NCBI GenBank assembly: GCA_902590705.1
Contig: CACIXU010000008.1
Location: forward strand, 1-64,000
Direction: 5' to 3'
DNA length: 64,000 nt
DNA from: an uncultured Bacteroidota bacterium
Lineage (GTDB): Bacteria > Bacteroidota > Bacteroidia > Flavobacteriales > Flavobacteriaceae
Every line of letters starts with the position of its first letter. The stretch's first letter is position 1. Shown piece by piece: positions 38,701-45,924 of the stretch. The position numbers were made by a program, and so were the translations under genes. The notes under the pieces were generated by a model. The model worked only from the letters and a program-made list of their open reading frames with translations. It made no database searches and was not told the DNA's origin.

Positions 38701-39264
38701 CAAATGGTTGTGTTTGTAGGTAAGGGTTTGGATATCAATATTGAGGTTAACACAGAGGATAATATAACGATTCAATGGCAAATTTTAGACCCTGAGATTA
38801 ATTCATCATGGGTCGATTTAGAAGAGTCTGATTTATACAGAGGAGTAAAAACTAAATCCCTAATGATTATTGACCCAGATGAGACTACAGTCAAATTAAA
38901 ATTTAGGGCTAAAATAAGCTCAATAGCTTATAAGTGCGAACCACTACTCTTCTCTGATGAGACAAATTTTGATTATCAGCCTCTAGAAATCCCGAATGCT
39001 TTTTCTCCAAATAATGACGGAATGAATGAGAAACTTGAGATTAGAGGGTTAGGAAAATTTCCAAATCATAAACTCACAATTTACTCACGCTGGGAGACGG
39101 TAATTATTCAAGAGGCACCATATAAAAATGATTGGGGTGGCGAACAAAGATTAGGTTACCCGAAAAACAATGGAGGAGATCTTCCCGAAGGAACCTATTT
39201 CTACATTTTAGATTTAGGAAATGGCCAATCCCCTTTTAAAGGATTCATTTATTTAAAGCGCTAA
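32746..39264 (+). CDS. Giant adhesin: IgGFc-binding-like N-domain, TSP3 and Calx-beta-like repeats, T9SS type B sorting domain
   Basis: A 2172-aa secreted protein. Signal peptide 'FFVILNFHSIKAQ'; an IgGFc-binding-like N-terminal domain (aa ~40-490, 'ITSDKPIVVNSGSANGSFHD', 'ENVLIVANEDDTDIYLDG'); an Ig-like piece; thrombospondin type 3 Ca2+ repeats ('DTDNDGVPDSYDLDSDSDG'); seven Calx-beta-like repeats marked by 'FTPLNWNIPQTVIVRGVDD' and 'DGDQ'; another TSP3 block ('DLDGIGDFCDQDIDGDGVT'); and a C-terminal gliding/CHU_C type B domain ('IPNAFSPNNDGMNEKLEIRG', 'LPEGTYFYILDLG'). Type IX export and surface attachment are expected. It is divergent from its PorP/SprF and OmpA partners. No enzymatic domain is visible; adhesion or surface motility is the likely use. 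Confidence 0.92.
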   Translation: MNVIQLRTFTLFFVILNFHSIKAQLSKVHYIPPIAAHPASGSNAYPRDQYIYISTPSNVDVSYSIQPVGSLPSSYISGVVSNTSPNVHYIGEGSTNFAIVNSDFYGGRVLDDKGYIITSDSPIYVAVRLRASSRNGGNFPQAGALVSKGLSALGTSFRTGTFTSENPDTGSGANYLNFISIMATENNTNIIFDNLVKGLILKNITTPSGAGTFSLTTNLSKGESYLISAEAEDSVFNQDGLIGVSITSDKPIVVNSGSANGSFHDGGGRDYGIDQIVGADKIGMEYVFVKGNGSNGWENVLIVANEDDTDIYLDGDLSVVFANLAKAGDYVLIEGNEYSNGGSNRTLYVSSSKNVYAWQGIGLGSEANQGMFFVPPLSCQSQGEVNNIPLIEYIGTSYFGGYVTVVTNSTATVTFSDFNNSNMSLDDSSFSGGVNVTGPESIDGADYKAYIIQNLRGNVSVESSGELYCAYYNQNGAATSGGFYSGFISPPETVIRAPNLSGEKCLPNIELFGSGLEAYDSFTWMYNNGSGYVDLGVNTNPYQPLNPGSYKIKAQKSCGGVTSFAFSEPAVVSNCPDDFDGDGVNDNIDLDIDNDGIFNEYESSGTYDLDLSDLLDPLISLPDSSTMSGEFTVTSGFTGNDSEIEQTVQGDIASLVQIGPNYENTLEFDFNDKVNFMFTHSVVTTHDIIENEIFILSTSLPTQSLSVLDPDNILLIDTNYDNIYESGVGLYSANEIRFKFNPSPNGNTPFAFYGQNMDNIKLKHINNNSSEVSLIRFNLSLHQYSLDTDNDGVPDSYDLDSDSDGCSDVIEAGYSDTDNPPDGILSNSPVSVNSLGQVAGNDGYTLPRDGDSNGIYDFQEIGQPLDLSNITTHPQSQSVCIGETFNILAETNVQSAVFSWQVYDGSEWIDISDNSIYQNSNSNNLEITPSDSSFDSFRYRAKIANPAFLCSPISSNEATLSILPPKTFTLSDNEITIAETDSPTTFQIALDSPPIADVTVSFSNPDISEALFSPTFITFTPVNWNINQQITITPKTDGLIDGDQVLASQISFNSNDKCFSNITGETVTITVQDVNAADFKIITIDNLSDENGDEASFTIELMSQPTGIVELFLNSSDLTEGSLAIDKITFNPSNWNIPQVISVEGLPDPIPFKDGNIDYKIITGNVSSTDPEYNAMDGTTIDDVNLTNQDNEGPGIELIVVGGVQNTNESGKSFDVQFNLLSRPLDGGSVNFSLQISGDQDEVSLSSTEITILNEDWNKPFNNQITISGLDDELIDGDIFLVLETGNPVSSDIVYDSLDEFDVADLIFRNLDNDQAGFSLGSISNNLSEDENIANFFVRLDIEPNQDVYLNLSSNDPSEVKVDLQYQELHFTPLNWNIPQTVIVRGVDDSFIDGDQLTQISVGVKENSDPNFISEPNQSVDVINIDNDNAEIILTLIDPLTSEDGDKGNFTVQLGAPPTSEVELVFSSSNIDEGVVSETFIFSSLNWDQPQEVAVTGMDELIPIADGAVNYQVYISSIISSDQHYNQLNPYDIAPLNFINQDNDFASVIINLIENDFTSSESGDQVKIEFSLNSKPTEDASVTIPISLFENEDEIELPKNEIIIENQNWDKPESNQIILTGLDDVILDGDQSINFITGDPKSNDINYDSLNASSVANLILQNQDNDYAGLVLSGDVKPVGTNLEGSNISNYELTKSTSESGDTVNFKVKLTVQPTSDVTFFSTSGDITEVGVIENQITFTPENWNVDQEITIYGIDDILYDGDIKTNLFLSVDTFTLDINYKKIEDIIIQLTNLENDIDLDGDGLHHYFDNCPEIFNPNQEDLDLDGIGDFCDQDIDGDGVTNQQEEIDRTDPYENCDFIFNSITLNITSPMDCDNDGVKDEIDLDDDNDGILDTVETSADFDQNGRINSLDLDSDGDGCYDVSEAGFLDPDKDGLLGSSPVIVDEFGKVISAVGYLSPNDLNNSSEYDFLELPQAIEITKQPLQQMVVFVGKGLDINIEVNTEDNITIQWQILDPEINSSWVDLEESDLYRGVKTKSLMIIDPDETTVKLKFRAKISSIAYKCEPLLFSDETNFDYQPLEIPNAFSPNNDGMNEKLEIRGLGKFPNHKLTIYSRWETVIIQEAPYKNDWGGEQRLGYPKNNGGDLPEGTYFYILDLGNGQSPFKGFIYLKR

Positions 39265-39455
39265 TTAAAAAGTCTTACTAGTTTCTGTGTAAAAAACCTT
39301 TTAAAAATTTTCACCCTATTACTGGTTTCCATCATTATTTTTCAGTTTTATTACTATCGAGGAATTAGATTGTTAAGACTTTTTTGAGTGTTAGCATAAT
39401 CTAGTCATATGAATTTTAAGCAATTTTACCCAATGGACTTATCAAGGTTTTTAAC

Positions 39456-39502
39456 CTAAAGGTTATCTTAAAAAAAGATTCAAAGCTATCTTTAACCTTT
39501 AG
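39456..39502. repeat. Inverted repeat in the 401-bp gap after the adhesin
   Basis: CTAAAGGTTA (39456-39465) pairs perfectly with TAACCTTTAG (39493-39502); the loop holds a smaller ATCTT ... AAGAT hairpin. It may be a transcript end or an RNA structure. I see no gene in 39265-39665: the N-terminal 20 codons tracked there lack any conserved feature. Confidence 0.4.
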
Positions 39503-39665
39503 TTTTAAGTTTGGAGTAATCATAGAGCTTTTTCATCATTATTTTATAACCATAGGGTACTATCAATCATGGATTCCTTGGCCAGTGGATTCAGAATCAT
39601 AATTATTGTTATTCTTGTTTGCATGTATCCTAAATTATTCTTCATTAAACCCTAACTTTGAATTC

Positions 39666-40715
39666 ATGAAGTTAAAGTTTTACAAGGTATTACTTAAAAA
39701 AAGATTTCCCCTTGCCATAAGTCGTGGTATCAGGGGGGATGCTTATAACTTATTTCTTTCTTTTGAAAAAGATGGGATTATTGGTTGGGGAGAGGCTGCA
39801 CCTGGAAAAAATGAAAACGCAGGGTCAGTTGAGGAAGTTGAATCTCAGTTAAATATTTTGATAGCTGAGGGGATAGAAAACAAAACCACCCAAGAGATTA
39901 ATAAAATAGCCAGGGCCATGGGGATAGCTCCTTGTGCTACTGCTGCTTTAGATATGGCAATTTGGGATTGGAAAGCTAAAAATAAGGATTTACCCTTACA
40001 TCAGTTTCTGCATTTTCCACCCCCATCGGTTCCAACCTCTATTACGATTGGAATTAATCACCCTGAGGTTGTTAAAGAAAGAATCCCCCTTATGTTTGAA
40101 GATTCAACTATTAAAGCACTAAAGGTAAAGTTGGGTGCACCTCAAGGTATTGAAGCTGACCAAGAAATGTTTTCTCAAGTATTAGAAAGCACTAAAAAAT
40201 ATGGTATAAAAATACGTGTTGATGCCAATGGAGGCTGGTCGACATCGGAGGCGATTTTCATGATGAAATGGCTTTCTTATCGAGGAGTAGATTATATTGA
40301 ACAACCTATTAAAGAGGGTGAGGAAGAAGATTTAAAATATTTATATCATAATAGGCCTTTACCAATCTATATTGATGAGTCCTGCCGGTATTCTGATGAC
40401 GTTCCTAAATGGGCTGAATATATAGATGGTGTAAACATGAAATTAATGAAATGTGGAGGAATAACTGAGGCTTTGAGAATTATTCAATTAGCTAAGCAAT
40501 ATAAAATTAAGACTATGATAGGATGTATGAGTGAATCTTCTGTCGCTATTGCAGCAGCAGCTTCCATTTCTGGAGTGATTGATCATATTGACCTAGACTC
40601 CCATTATAACCTAAACCCTGACCCGTCTACAGGTGTAAAAATGATAGATGGGGTAACAATTCCTGATTTTGTCCCAGGGCACGGCGGAATTCTAAAGCCT
40701 CAATATTATGCTTAA
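39666..40715 (+). CDS. Enolase-superfamily epimerase (dipeptide epimerase / N-acetyl-D-glutamate racemase DgcA-like)
   Basis: A 349-aa enzyme from the ATG at 39666; the tracked TTG would add 20 unconserved residues. Muconate-lactonizing-type signatures: 'GIIGWGEAAPG' in the capping domain, the KxK in 'IKALKVKLG', metal ligands in 'IRVDANGGWS', 'YIEQPIKEG' and 'IYIDESCR', and the opposite-face Lys in 'NMKLMKCGG'. Either an L-Ala-D/L-Glu (muropeptide) epimerase or DgcA. The next gene is DUF1611/DgcN, overlapping by 8 bp; that pairing favours D-glutamate catabolism through N-acetyl-D-glutamate. Confidence 0.87.
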   Translation: MKLKFYKVLLKKRFPLAISRGIRGDAYNLFLSFEKDGIIGWGEAAPGKNENAGSVEEVESQLNILIAEGIENKTTQEINKIARAMGIAPCATAALDMAIWDWKAKNKDLPLHQFLHFPPPSVPTSITIGINHPEVVKERIPLMFEDSTIKALKVKLGAPQGIEADQEMFSQVLESTKKYGIKIRVDANGGWSTSEAIFMMKWLSYRGVDYIEQPIKEGEEEDLKYLYHNRPLPIYIDESCRYSDDVPKWAEYIDGVNMKLMKCGGITEALRIIQLAKQYKIKTMIGCMSESSVAIAAAASISGVIDHIDLDSHYNLNPDPSTGVKMIDGVTIPDFVPGHGGILKPQYYA

Positions 40716-41742
40716 ACCGAATCAAAAAGTAGCTATATATATGCAAGGCTTTTTACATAGTGATTATGGTAAAATGGGTTTGGGGATTATTCGGTATTCA
40801 GAAAATCCAATCGTTGGTATAATTGACTCAGAAAACGCTGGGAGTAATATCAACAGAGAATACAAAATTGATAGAGATATCCCCATTTATAAAAGTTTAG
40901 ATGATGTTGTCAAAAAAGGTGCAGACGTGCTGGCCTTGGGAATTGCTCCCTCAGGTGGAAAAATTCCAATTGATTGGCTACCCATGATTGAATTAGCTTT
41001 GAATGCTGGATTGTGCATCATCAACGGACTACATGATACCCTTGGAGACCGTTATAATCATAAAATAAAAGATAGAAAAAAACAGTGGATTTGGGATGTA
41101 AGAATTCCGAATATCAGTCCAAAAATAGCCTCAGCAAAAGCAGCTGAATTATCCAATAAAAGGGTTTTAATGATTGGTACAGATATGGCTTGCGGTAAAA
41201 TGACAGCTGGTCTTGAAATTTATAAATGGGCAAAAAATAATGATGTAAATACTGGTTTTATTGCTACAGGTCAAATCGGTATTACTTTAACGGGACAAGG
41301 AATTCCACTAGATGCTATTAAAGTAGATCATGCCTGTGGTGCTGTTGAGCAAATTGTATTAAAGAATCGAGATAAATCTCTTTTAATTATTGAAGGACAG
41401 GGATCGCTTTTACACCCAGGGAGTTCCGCTTCACTCCCTTTAATGAGGGGAAGTTGTCCTACGGATATGATTTTATGCCACCGCGCCGATAAAATTAGCT
41501 TAAGAAACCTTGAAAAGATTAAAATTCCTGAGCTTAAAGATTTTATAGATCTTAATGAATCATTAGCTTCAACATGTGGCACCTATGGTGCCCCAAAAGT
41601 AATTGGGATTGCACTGAACACTTCAAAACTATCGAAATCAGACTCTTTAAATTATATTATCAATTTGGAGAAACAAACAGGACTTCCTGTGACGGACGTC
41701 ATAAGGTTTGGGGTCAAAAAAATAGTTAATCAATTATTGTAA
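40708..41742 (+). CDS. DUF1611 protein, D-glutamate N-acetyltransferase DgcN-like
   Basis: A 344-aa protein. The N-terminal part is Rossmann-like ('ENPIVGIIDSENAGSNINRE', 'ADVLALGIAPSGGKIP'), the C-terminal part P-loop-like ('VLMIGTDMACGKMTAGLEIY', 'LLIIEGQGSLLHPGSSA'), the standard DUF1611 layout. Members named DgcN acetylate D-glutamate, and DgcA then racemises the product. Overlap of the two reading frames by 8 bp implies coupled translation. The source could be cell-wall D-Glu. Family certain, reaction by homology of the pair. Confidence 0.85.
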   Translation: MLKPNQKVAIYMQGFLHSDYGKMGLGIIRYSENPIVGIIDSENAGSNINREYKIDRDIPIYKSLDDVVKKGADVLALGIAPSGGKIPIDWLPMIELALNAGLCIINGLHDTLGDRYNHKIKDRKKQWIWDVRIPNISPKIASAKAAELSNKRVLMIGTDMACGKMTAGLEIYKWAKNNDVNTGFIATGQIGITLTGQGIPLDAIKVDHACGAVEQIVLKNRDKSLLIIEGQGSLLHPGSSASLPLMRGSCPTDMILCHRADKISLRNLEKIKIPELKDFIDLNESLASTCGTYGAPKVIGIALNTSKLSKSDSLNYIINLEKQTGLPVTDVIRFGVKKIVNQLL

Positions 41743-41743
41743 C

Positions 41744-42193
41744 TTATTTACAGTGGTAATCTGCAGCTTTGGTAGCTATTTGATTATTGGGCTTTACATT
41801 GACTTTATACCCCAGAGAGTTTGCCCACCCTTTAGTAGCAGAAATTAACTTGCTAGACTTAAAATTTTCGTCGCTGTTATAGTCCATATCTATCTCTACC
41901 CTGACACTTACTTGATTCGTTAACCACTGTGCAATATCAATACTCATTTCCGCTTCTTTCCATAAACGCGTCCACATATCTTTTATTAATATCTCAGTTT
42001 TTTTACTAAGTATGTAGTGTACCCCTCTGCTACCATATCGGTAGGCAATGACCGTGGCATATTTTGTTTTCTTCCCTATATTTTGAGAATCTGACCCAAT
42101 ATGTATTTTAACAGTAGGGTAATCTCTCAAGATTTTTAATGTATGTTCAACAGGATCTATTCGCTCTCCTTTGATGTTTTTAAATAGCCTCAT
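41744..42193 (-). CDS. YkuK/DUF458 family RNase H-like protein
   Basis: A 149-aa protein with 'VKIHIGSDSQNIGKKTKYAT' (RNase H-like first strand with Asp) and 'IAYRYGSRGVHYILSKK', then acidic residues in 'VRVEIDMDYN'. These fit PF04308 (DUF458), a predicted RNase H-fold family. Its activity is unknown. It is convergent with the DgcN-like gene with a single base between stop codons and no terminator visible. Confidence 0.78.
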   Translation of the reverse strand: MRLFKNIKGERIDPVEHTLKILRDYPTVKIHIGSDSQNIGKKTKYATVIAYRYGSRGVHYILSKKTEILIKDMWTRLWKEAEMSIDIAQWLTNQVSVRVEIDMDYNSDENFKSSKLISATKGWANSLGYKVNVKPNNQIATKAADYHCK

Positions 42194-42251
42194 AAATAAA
42201 CCCTAAGATAATTAAGCTGAATAAAAAAATGGTTTTATTTTTGATTTAGCT

Positions 42252-42683
42252 ATGGTTTACGAAACAATATTTAATATTTATAACATAGGGATTTTAATTT
42301 TTTGGTCATTACTTTTATTTTTTCCAAAAAGTAAAACAACTCAAAAAATTATCAATTATCCATGGATACCCGTTGTAATTGCTTTCGGATATATCTTTTT
42401 TTTAAGTACCTCTGAGGGAGCTTTTTCTGCTGATTTTTCCTCTCTTTCTGGTTTGACCGAGATGTTTCAAAATGCAAATCCACGTGGAGTTGCAGCAGGA
42501 TGGCTTCACTATTTAGCTTTTGATTTTTGGGTAGGCTGTTGGATGTTGAAAGACAGCCAGAAAAAGGGGATAAGACACATATTTATTATTTTACCAATGT
42601 TTTTTACATTTATTCTTGGTCCAACAGGAATATTAATTTATACTTTAATATTACTATTTCATAACAAACTAATTCAAAATTAA
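42252..42683 (+). CDS. ABA4-like integral membrane protein (DUF4281)
   Basis: A 143-aa protein with four hydrophobic segments and the family motif 'NPRGVAAGWLHYLAFDFWVG' followed by 'GPTGILIYTLILL'. Plant ABA4 takes part in neoxanthin formation, so a link with carotenoids is possible, but bacterial members are uncharacterised. A small membrane protein follows after 2 bp. Confidence 0.85.
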   Translation: MVYETIFNIYNIGILIFWSLLLFFPKSKTTQKIINYPWIPVVIAFGYIFFLSTSEGAFSADFSSLSGLTEMFQNANPRGVAAGWLHYLAFDFWVGCWMLKDSQKKGIRHIFIILPMFFTFILGPTGILIYTLILLFHNKLIQN

Positions 42684-42685
42684 CC

Positions 42686-42886
42686 TTGACTACTTCATTT
42701 TTATTATTTTCTCTAGCAGTTGCAGTGGGATTTGGAGCATTAGGCTCATTTATAGCGAGTAAAAAAGGTCGAACCGAGAGGTTTGGATTTATTATTGGAT
42801 TTCTTTTTGGGTTTTTTGGTGTTATAGGATTGCTTTTAATGAAAGATCAATCTAAAAATGATCAATCCCAAGATCGATTAAAATAA
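42686..42886 (+). CDS. Small two-helix membrane protein
   Basis: A 66-aa protein, TTG start, with two hydrophobic segments ('LLFSLAVAVGFGALGSFIAS', 'FGFIIGFLFGFFGVIGLLLM') around a basic loop and a hydrophilic tail. It is placed 2 bp after the ABA4-like gene, so probably co-translated, and overlaps the convergent gene by 9 bp at its 3' end. Not recognised. Confidence 0.6.
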   Translation: MTTSFLLFSLAVAVGFGALGSFIASKKGRTERFGFIIGFLFGFFGVIGLLLMKDQSKNDQSQDRLK

Positions 42887-43099
42887 CTTTTCCCAAACTA
42901 TTATCCCTAATTTTGCGCTTAATCCTAAAATTAGAGGATATATGCCAAAGAGCCATAGATAATCCATTAGTTTTAATGGGCTATTCCCAATAGAATTTAA
43001 AAAGTCGTACCAAGTCTTAAGACCCAATTTTGCTGCGATAATATTGGCGAGGATGGCACTTATTAAAATTATAACACCTATAAAGTAGAATTTAATCAT
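42878..43099 (-). CDS. Small hypothetical membrane protein
   Basis: A 73-aa protein with two hydrophobic segments ('MIKFYFIGVIILISAILANI', 'YLWLFGIYPLILGLSAKLG'). Not recognised. Convergent with and overlapping the previous gene by 9 bp. Confidence 0.6.
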   Translation of the reverse strand: MIKFYFIGVIILISAILANIIAAKLGLKTWYDFLNSIGNSPLKLMDYLWLFGIYPLILGLSAKLGIIVWEKLF

Positions 43100-43131
43100 T
43101 TTTTTAATTTAAGCTTTTGTATTTTGTCAAA

Positions 43132-43296
43132 ATGAATTTGTTAAAGCTTATCAAAGGTATGCTTTTTATCTTGGCAGTAGTCTGTTTTTATATTGTCTAT
43201 CTAATGTATACAAAGCTTTCTTTTATTGATAAACCTTATCTTTACGGGGGATTGATACTAACTTTAATTGCTATTTTGATTAGGAAATCAAAGTAG
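43132..43296 (+). CDS. 54-aa two-helix membrane protein
   Basis: Too short for the ORF track. The ATG-started frame encodes 54 aa with two hydrophobic stretches ('LFILAVVCFYIVYLMY', 'YGGLILTLIAILI') and Lys-rich ends, ending 'RKSK'. It fills the gap between two minus-strand genes (32 bp after one start, 4 bp before the next stop). Composition suggests a real membrane peptide; function unknown. Confidence 0.5.
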   Translation: MNLLKLIKGMLFILAVVCFYIVYLMYTKLSFIDKPYLYGGLILTLIAILIRKSK

Positions 43297-43300
43297 CAAT

Positions 43301-44002
43301 TTACTCCTTAACCAATATATAAGTTGCACGCACTCCAGTGGCAAGATTCCATTGATTGGAAGCGGTCATATTCCCACCTTCATCATATACCCTTACTTCA
43401 GCTGTATTTGGGCCTGATTCACCTTGATTGAGCGCAATAAAATCAATCTTATTAAAACCCTTAACTAGAGAAATATTTAAGCCTCTAAACCGCTCTACCA
43501 ATAATACATTGGGCTGAATCACTTGATCATTGTGAAGAATTCTTACCCGATCTCCGTCTGGGTATTCGTGATCTCTAAATATAATCCTAGCCTTAGAACC
43601 CTTAATTCTGTAATCTCCCATAAATTGGTTTGACTTAAATTTATTAGGGTCTTTATTTTCTTCTAGGCTTTTTCCATTCAACTTTGAAAGGTAATAATCC
43701 CCGGGATCTAAAAATTTTTCTTGATTTCCCATATCAATAGTTGCATTTTCATTTAAATTAGGATCAGTAATATCAATTGGATCTTTTTTTAAAAAATCCC
43801 GATTAAGATATTTACTTTCCTGAGGCTTTATATACAAGGGGCTACTTTCTTCATTTTCCTCAATCGGAAATTTAAATGAAGAGTTATTATTTTCAATTTG
43901 TCCCAATACTAAATTGAAGCTTGAAATCATAAAAAAGAATTCTAATAAACCTTTTAAGAGGTTGAATTTTCTAGAAAAAAAATAATGGCCGATTAAACTC
44001 AT
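43301..44002 (-). CDS. Conserved secreted flavobacterial protein of unknown function
   Basis: A 233-aa protein with an N-terminal signal ('FFFMISSFNLVLGQ'). The C-terminal ~110 aa form a beta-rich domain ('ARIIFRDHEYPDGDRVRILH', 'INKIDFIALNQGESGPNTAEV'-like wording, 'WNLATGVRATYILVKE') that I associate with secreted Bacteroidota proteins of unknown role. No catalytic motif is apparent. It is divergent from the SSS symporter with 109 bp between starts. Confidence 0.7.
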   Translation of the reverse strand: MSLIGHYFFSRKFNLLKGLLEFFFMISSFNLVLGQIENNNSSFKFPIEENEESSPLYIKPQESKYLNRDFLKKDPIDITDPNLNENATIDMGNQEKFLDPGDYYLSKLNGKSLEENKDPNKFKSNQFMGDYRIKGSKARIIFRDHEYPDGDRVRILHNDQVIQPNVLLVERFRGLNISLVKGFNKIDFIALNQGESGPNTAEVRVYDEGGNMTASNQWNLATGVRATYILVKE

Positions 44003-44021
44003 TAAATAAAGTTTTGTATTA

Positions 44022-44029
44022 CAAACCTA
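44022..44029 (-). promoter_or_regulatory. -7 promoter element of the secreted-protein gene
   Basis: The minus strand reads TAGGTTTG, an exact TAnnTTTG, 20 bp upstream of the ATG. No clear -33 TTTG at the right distance. Confidence 0.4.
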
Positions 44030-44111
44030 TTTCAAAAAAATTAAACCTACTTCTTGTTTATCATTATTTTGCAATATAAATGATTACTTTGCTTTACCAA
44101 TTTGAAAAACT

Positions 44112-45911
44112 ATGGAGTTAGCAGCTATTGATTGGATAATCATTATAACTTTTTTTTCAATCTCTTTGTTTATTGGTATATGGGTCTCAAAAAAAGCTGG
44201 ATCCTCTAGTGGAGAGTTTTTTCTTTCTGGGCGGAATATGCCATGGTGGTTATTAGGGATATCAATGGTAGCTACTACTTTTTCAACTGACACTCCTAAC
44301 CTAGTCACTGATATAGTGAGAACCAATGGGGTTTCTGGGAATTGGGTCTGGTGGGCGTTTCTAATTACAGGTTTACTTACCGTTTTTATCTATGCCAAAT
44401 TATGGCGTAAATCTAACGTAAAAACAGATATTGAATTTTACGAGTTTCGTTATGGTGGTGCTCCCGCAAGTTTTCTAAGAAAATTTAGAGCTTTGTATTT
44501 AGGTGTAATATTTAACGTGATCACCATGTCTTCCGTTACTCTTGCGGCTATTAAAATAGGGGGTATAATGTTAGGATTAGAACCATGGCAAACTGTAATA
44601 AGTGCGGGACTAGTAACAGTTTTGTTCAGTACCCTTGGGGGATTTAGAGGTGTACTTTACACGGATTTTCTTTTGTTTTTTGTCGCGATGGTTGGATCAA
44701 TAGGTGCCGCTTATTACCTAGTAAACCTTCCAGAGGTTGGAGGAATGACTGCACTCTTAAACCACGAAAACGTGATTAACAAACTTTCTATTTTACCGGA
44801 TTTTTCAGACACACGCGCATTTATAACACTTTTAATCATCCCTTTAGCAGTTCAATGGTGGAGTGCATGGTACCCAGGGGCAGAGCCTGGAGGAGGAGGG
44901 TATATTGCTCAACGTATGTTGGCTTCAAAGGATGAAAACCATGCCATTGGTGCAACTTTCTTTTTTAACATTATGCACTATGCTCTAAGACCTTGGCCTT
45001 GGATTTTAGTAGCCTTAACCTCTCTTGTTATATTCCCAGATTTATTAAGTATAAAAGAAGCTTTCCCTAATATTTCAGACGACAAATTAGGACACGATTT
45101 GGCCTACTCTGCAATGTTAATTAAATTACCTTCGGGTCTCATAGGATTGGTTTTAGCGTCACTTATAGCAGCGTATATGAGTACAATATCTACACAACTA
45201 AACTGGGGCTCTTCCTATATCGTTTACGATTTTTATCAAAAACAAATTAACCCTAACGCCTCTGAAAAAAAATTGGTAGCCGTTGGGAGAATCTCTACTA
45301 TTGCACTGATGATATTAAGTGCGGGACTTGCACTATTACTACAAAATGCACTTCAGATATTTGATATTTTACTGACTTTCGGCGCAGGAACTGGACTAAT
45401 ATTTATACTTAGATGGTTTTGGTGGAGGATCAATTCCTGGAGTGAAATATCGGCGATGTTTGCCTCAGGGATAGTTGCTATTACACTAAAAACAAGTGAT
45501 TTAGGCCTTTATCTTTTTGGTTCAAATAAAGGGCTATTACCTGATTGGTTAGAATACCCTTTAGTTGTTTTATTTACCTCTATCATTTGGTTGTCAGTAA
45601 CATATATGACCCGCCCTGAGAGTGACGAGGTGCTTCGAAAATTTTATAAAAAAACTCAACCCGGGGGACCTGGTTGGGAAATGGTCATTCAAAAAGCTAA
45701 AAAAGATAAAGTAATGCTCGATAAAAAAGACAGTGGTTGGAATGTTCCTTCTGGAATTTTAGCCATGCTTTTGGGATGTGGATTAATCTACAGCATTATG
45801 TTTGCAACTGGCTATTGGATTTATGGACAATACACAAGTGCTTCTATTCTAACCACATCTTCATTTATTTTTGGAATATTGCTCATCAAAACATGGAAAA
45901 AATCAAGGTAA
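44112..45911 (+). CDS. SSS-family sodium:solute symporter
   Basis: A 599-aa inner-membrane protein with ~14 hydrophobic helices and SSS signatures 'GEFFLSGRNMPWWLLGISMV', 'TDTPNLVTDIVRTNG' and 'LIAAYMSTISTQLNWGSSYI'. The C-terminus adds two helices, as in longer members. It is more distant from the inositol-locus symporter at 13990. It is convergent with the NupC gene. Substrate unknown. Confidence 0.88.
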   Translation: MELAAIDWIIIITFFSISLFIGIWVSKKAGSSSGEFFLSGRNMPWWLLGISMVATTFSTDTPNLVTDIVRTNGVSGNWVWWAFLITGLLTVFIYAKLWRKSNVKTDIEFYEFRYGGAPASFLRKFRALYLGVIFNVITMSSVTLAAIKIGGIMLGLEPWQTVISAGLVTVLFSTLGGFRGVLYTDFLLFFVAMVGSIGAAYYLVNLPEVGGMTALLNHENVINKLSILPDFSDTRAFITLLIIPLAVQWWSAWYPGAEPGGGGYIAQRMLASKDENHAIGATFFFNIMHYALRPWPWILVALTSLVIFPDLLSIKEAFPNISDDKLGHDLAYSAMLIKLPSGLIGLVLASLIAAYMSTISTQLNWGSSYIVYDFYQKQINPNASEKKLVAVGRISTIALMILSAGLALLLQNALQIFDILLTFGAGTGLIFILRWFWWRINSWSEISAMFASGIVAITLKTSDLGLYLFGSNKGLLPDWLEYPLVVLFTSIIWLSVTYMTRPESDEVLRKFYKKTQPGGPGWEMVIQKAKKDKVMLDKKDSGWNVPSGILAMLLGCGLIYSIMFATGYWIYGQYTSASILTTSSFIFGILLIKTWKKSR

Positions 45912-45924
45912 GTGTATTGTGAGA

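Noticed and set aside
39606-39665. Hydrophobic N-terminal extension on the DgcA-like epimerase suggesting export
   Set aside because: Starts at TTG and ends just before a good ATG giving the normal cytoplasmic enzyme; likely untranslated.
44084-44111. TTACTTTG as -7 box of the SSS symporter gene at 44112
   Set aside because: One mismatch and no -33 TTTG at 17-23 bp; support too weak to list.
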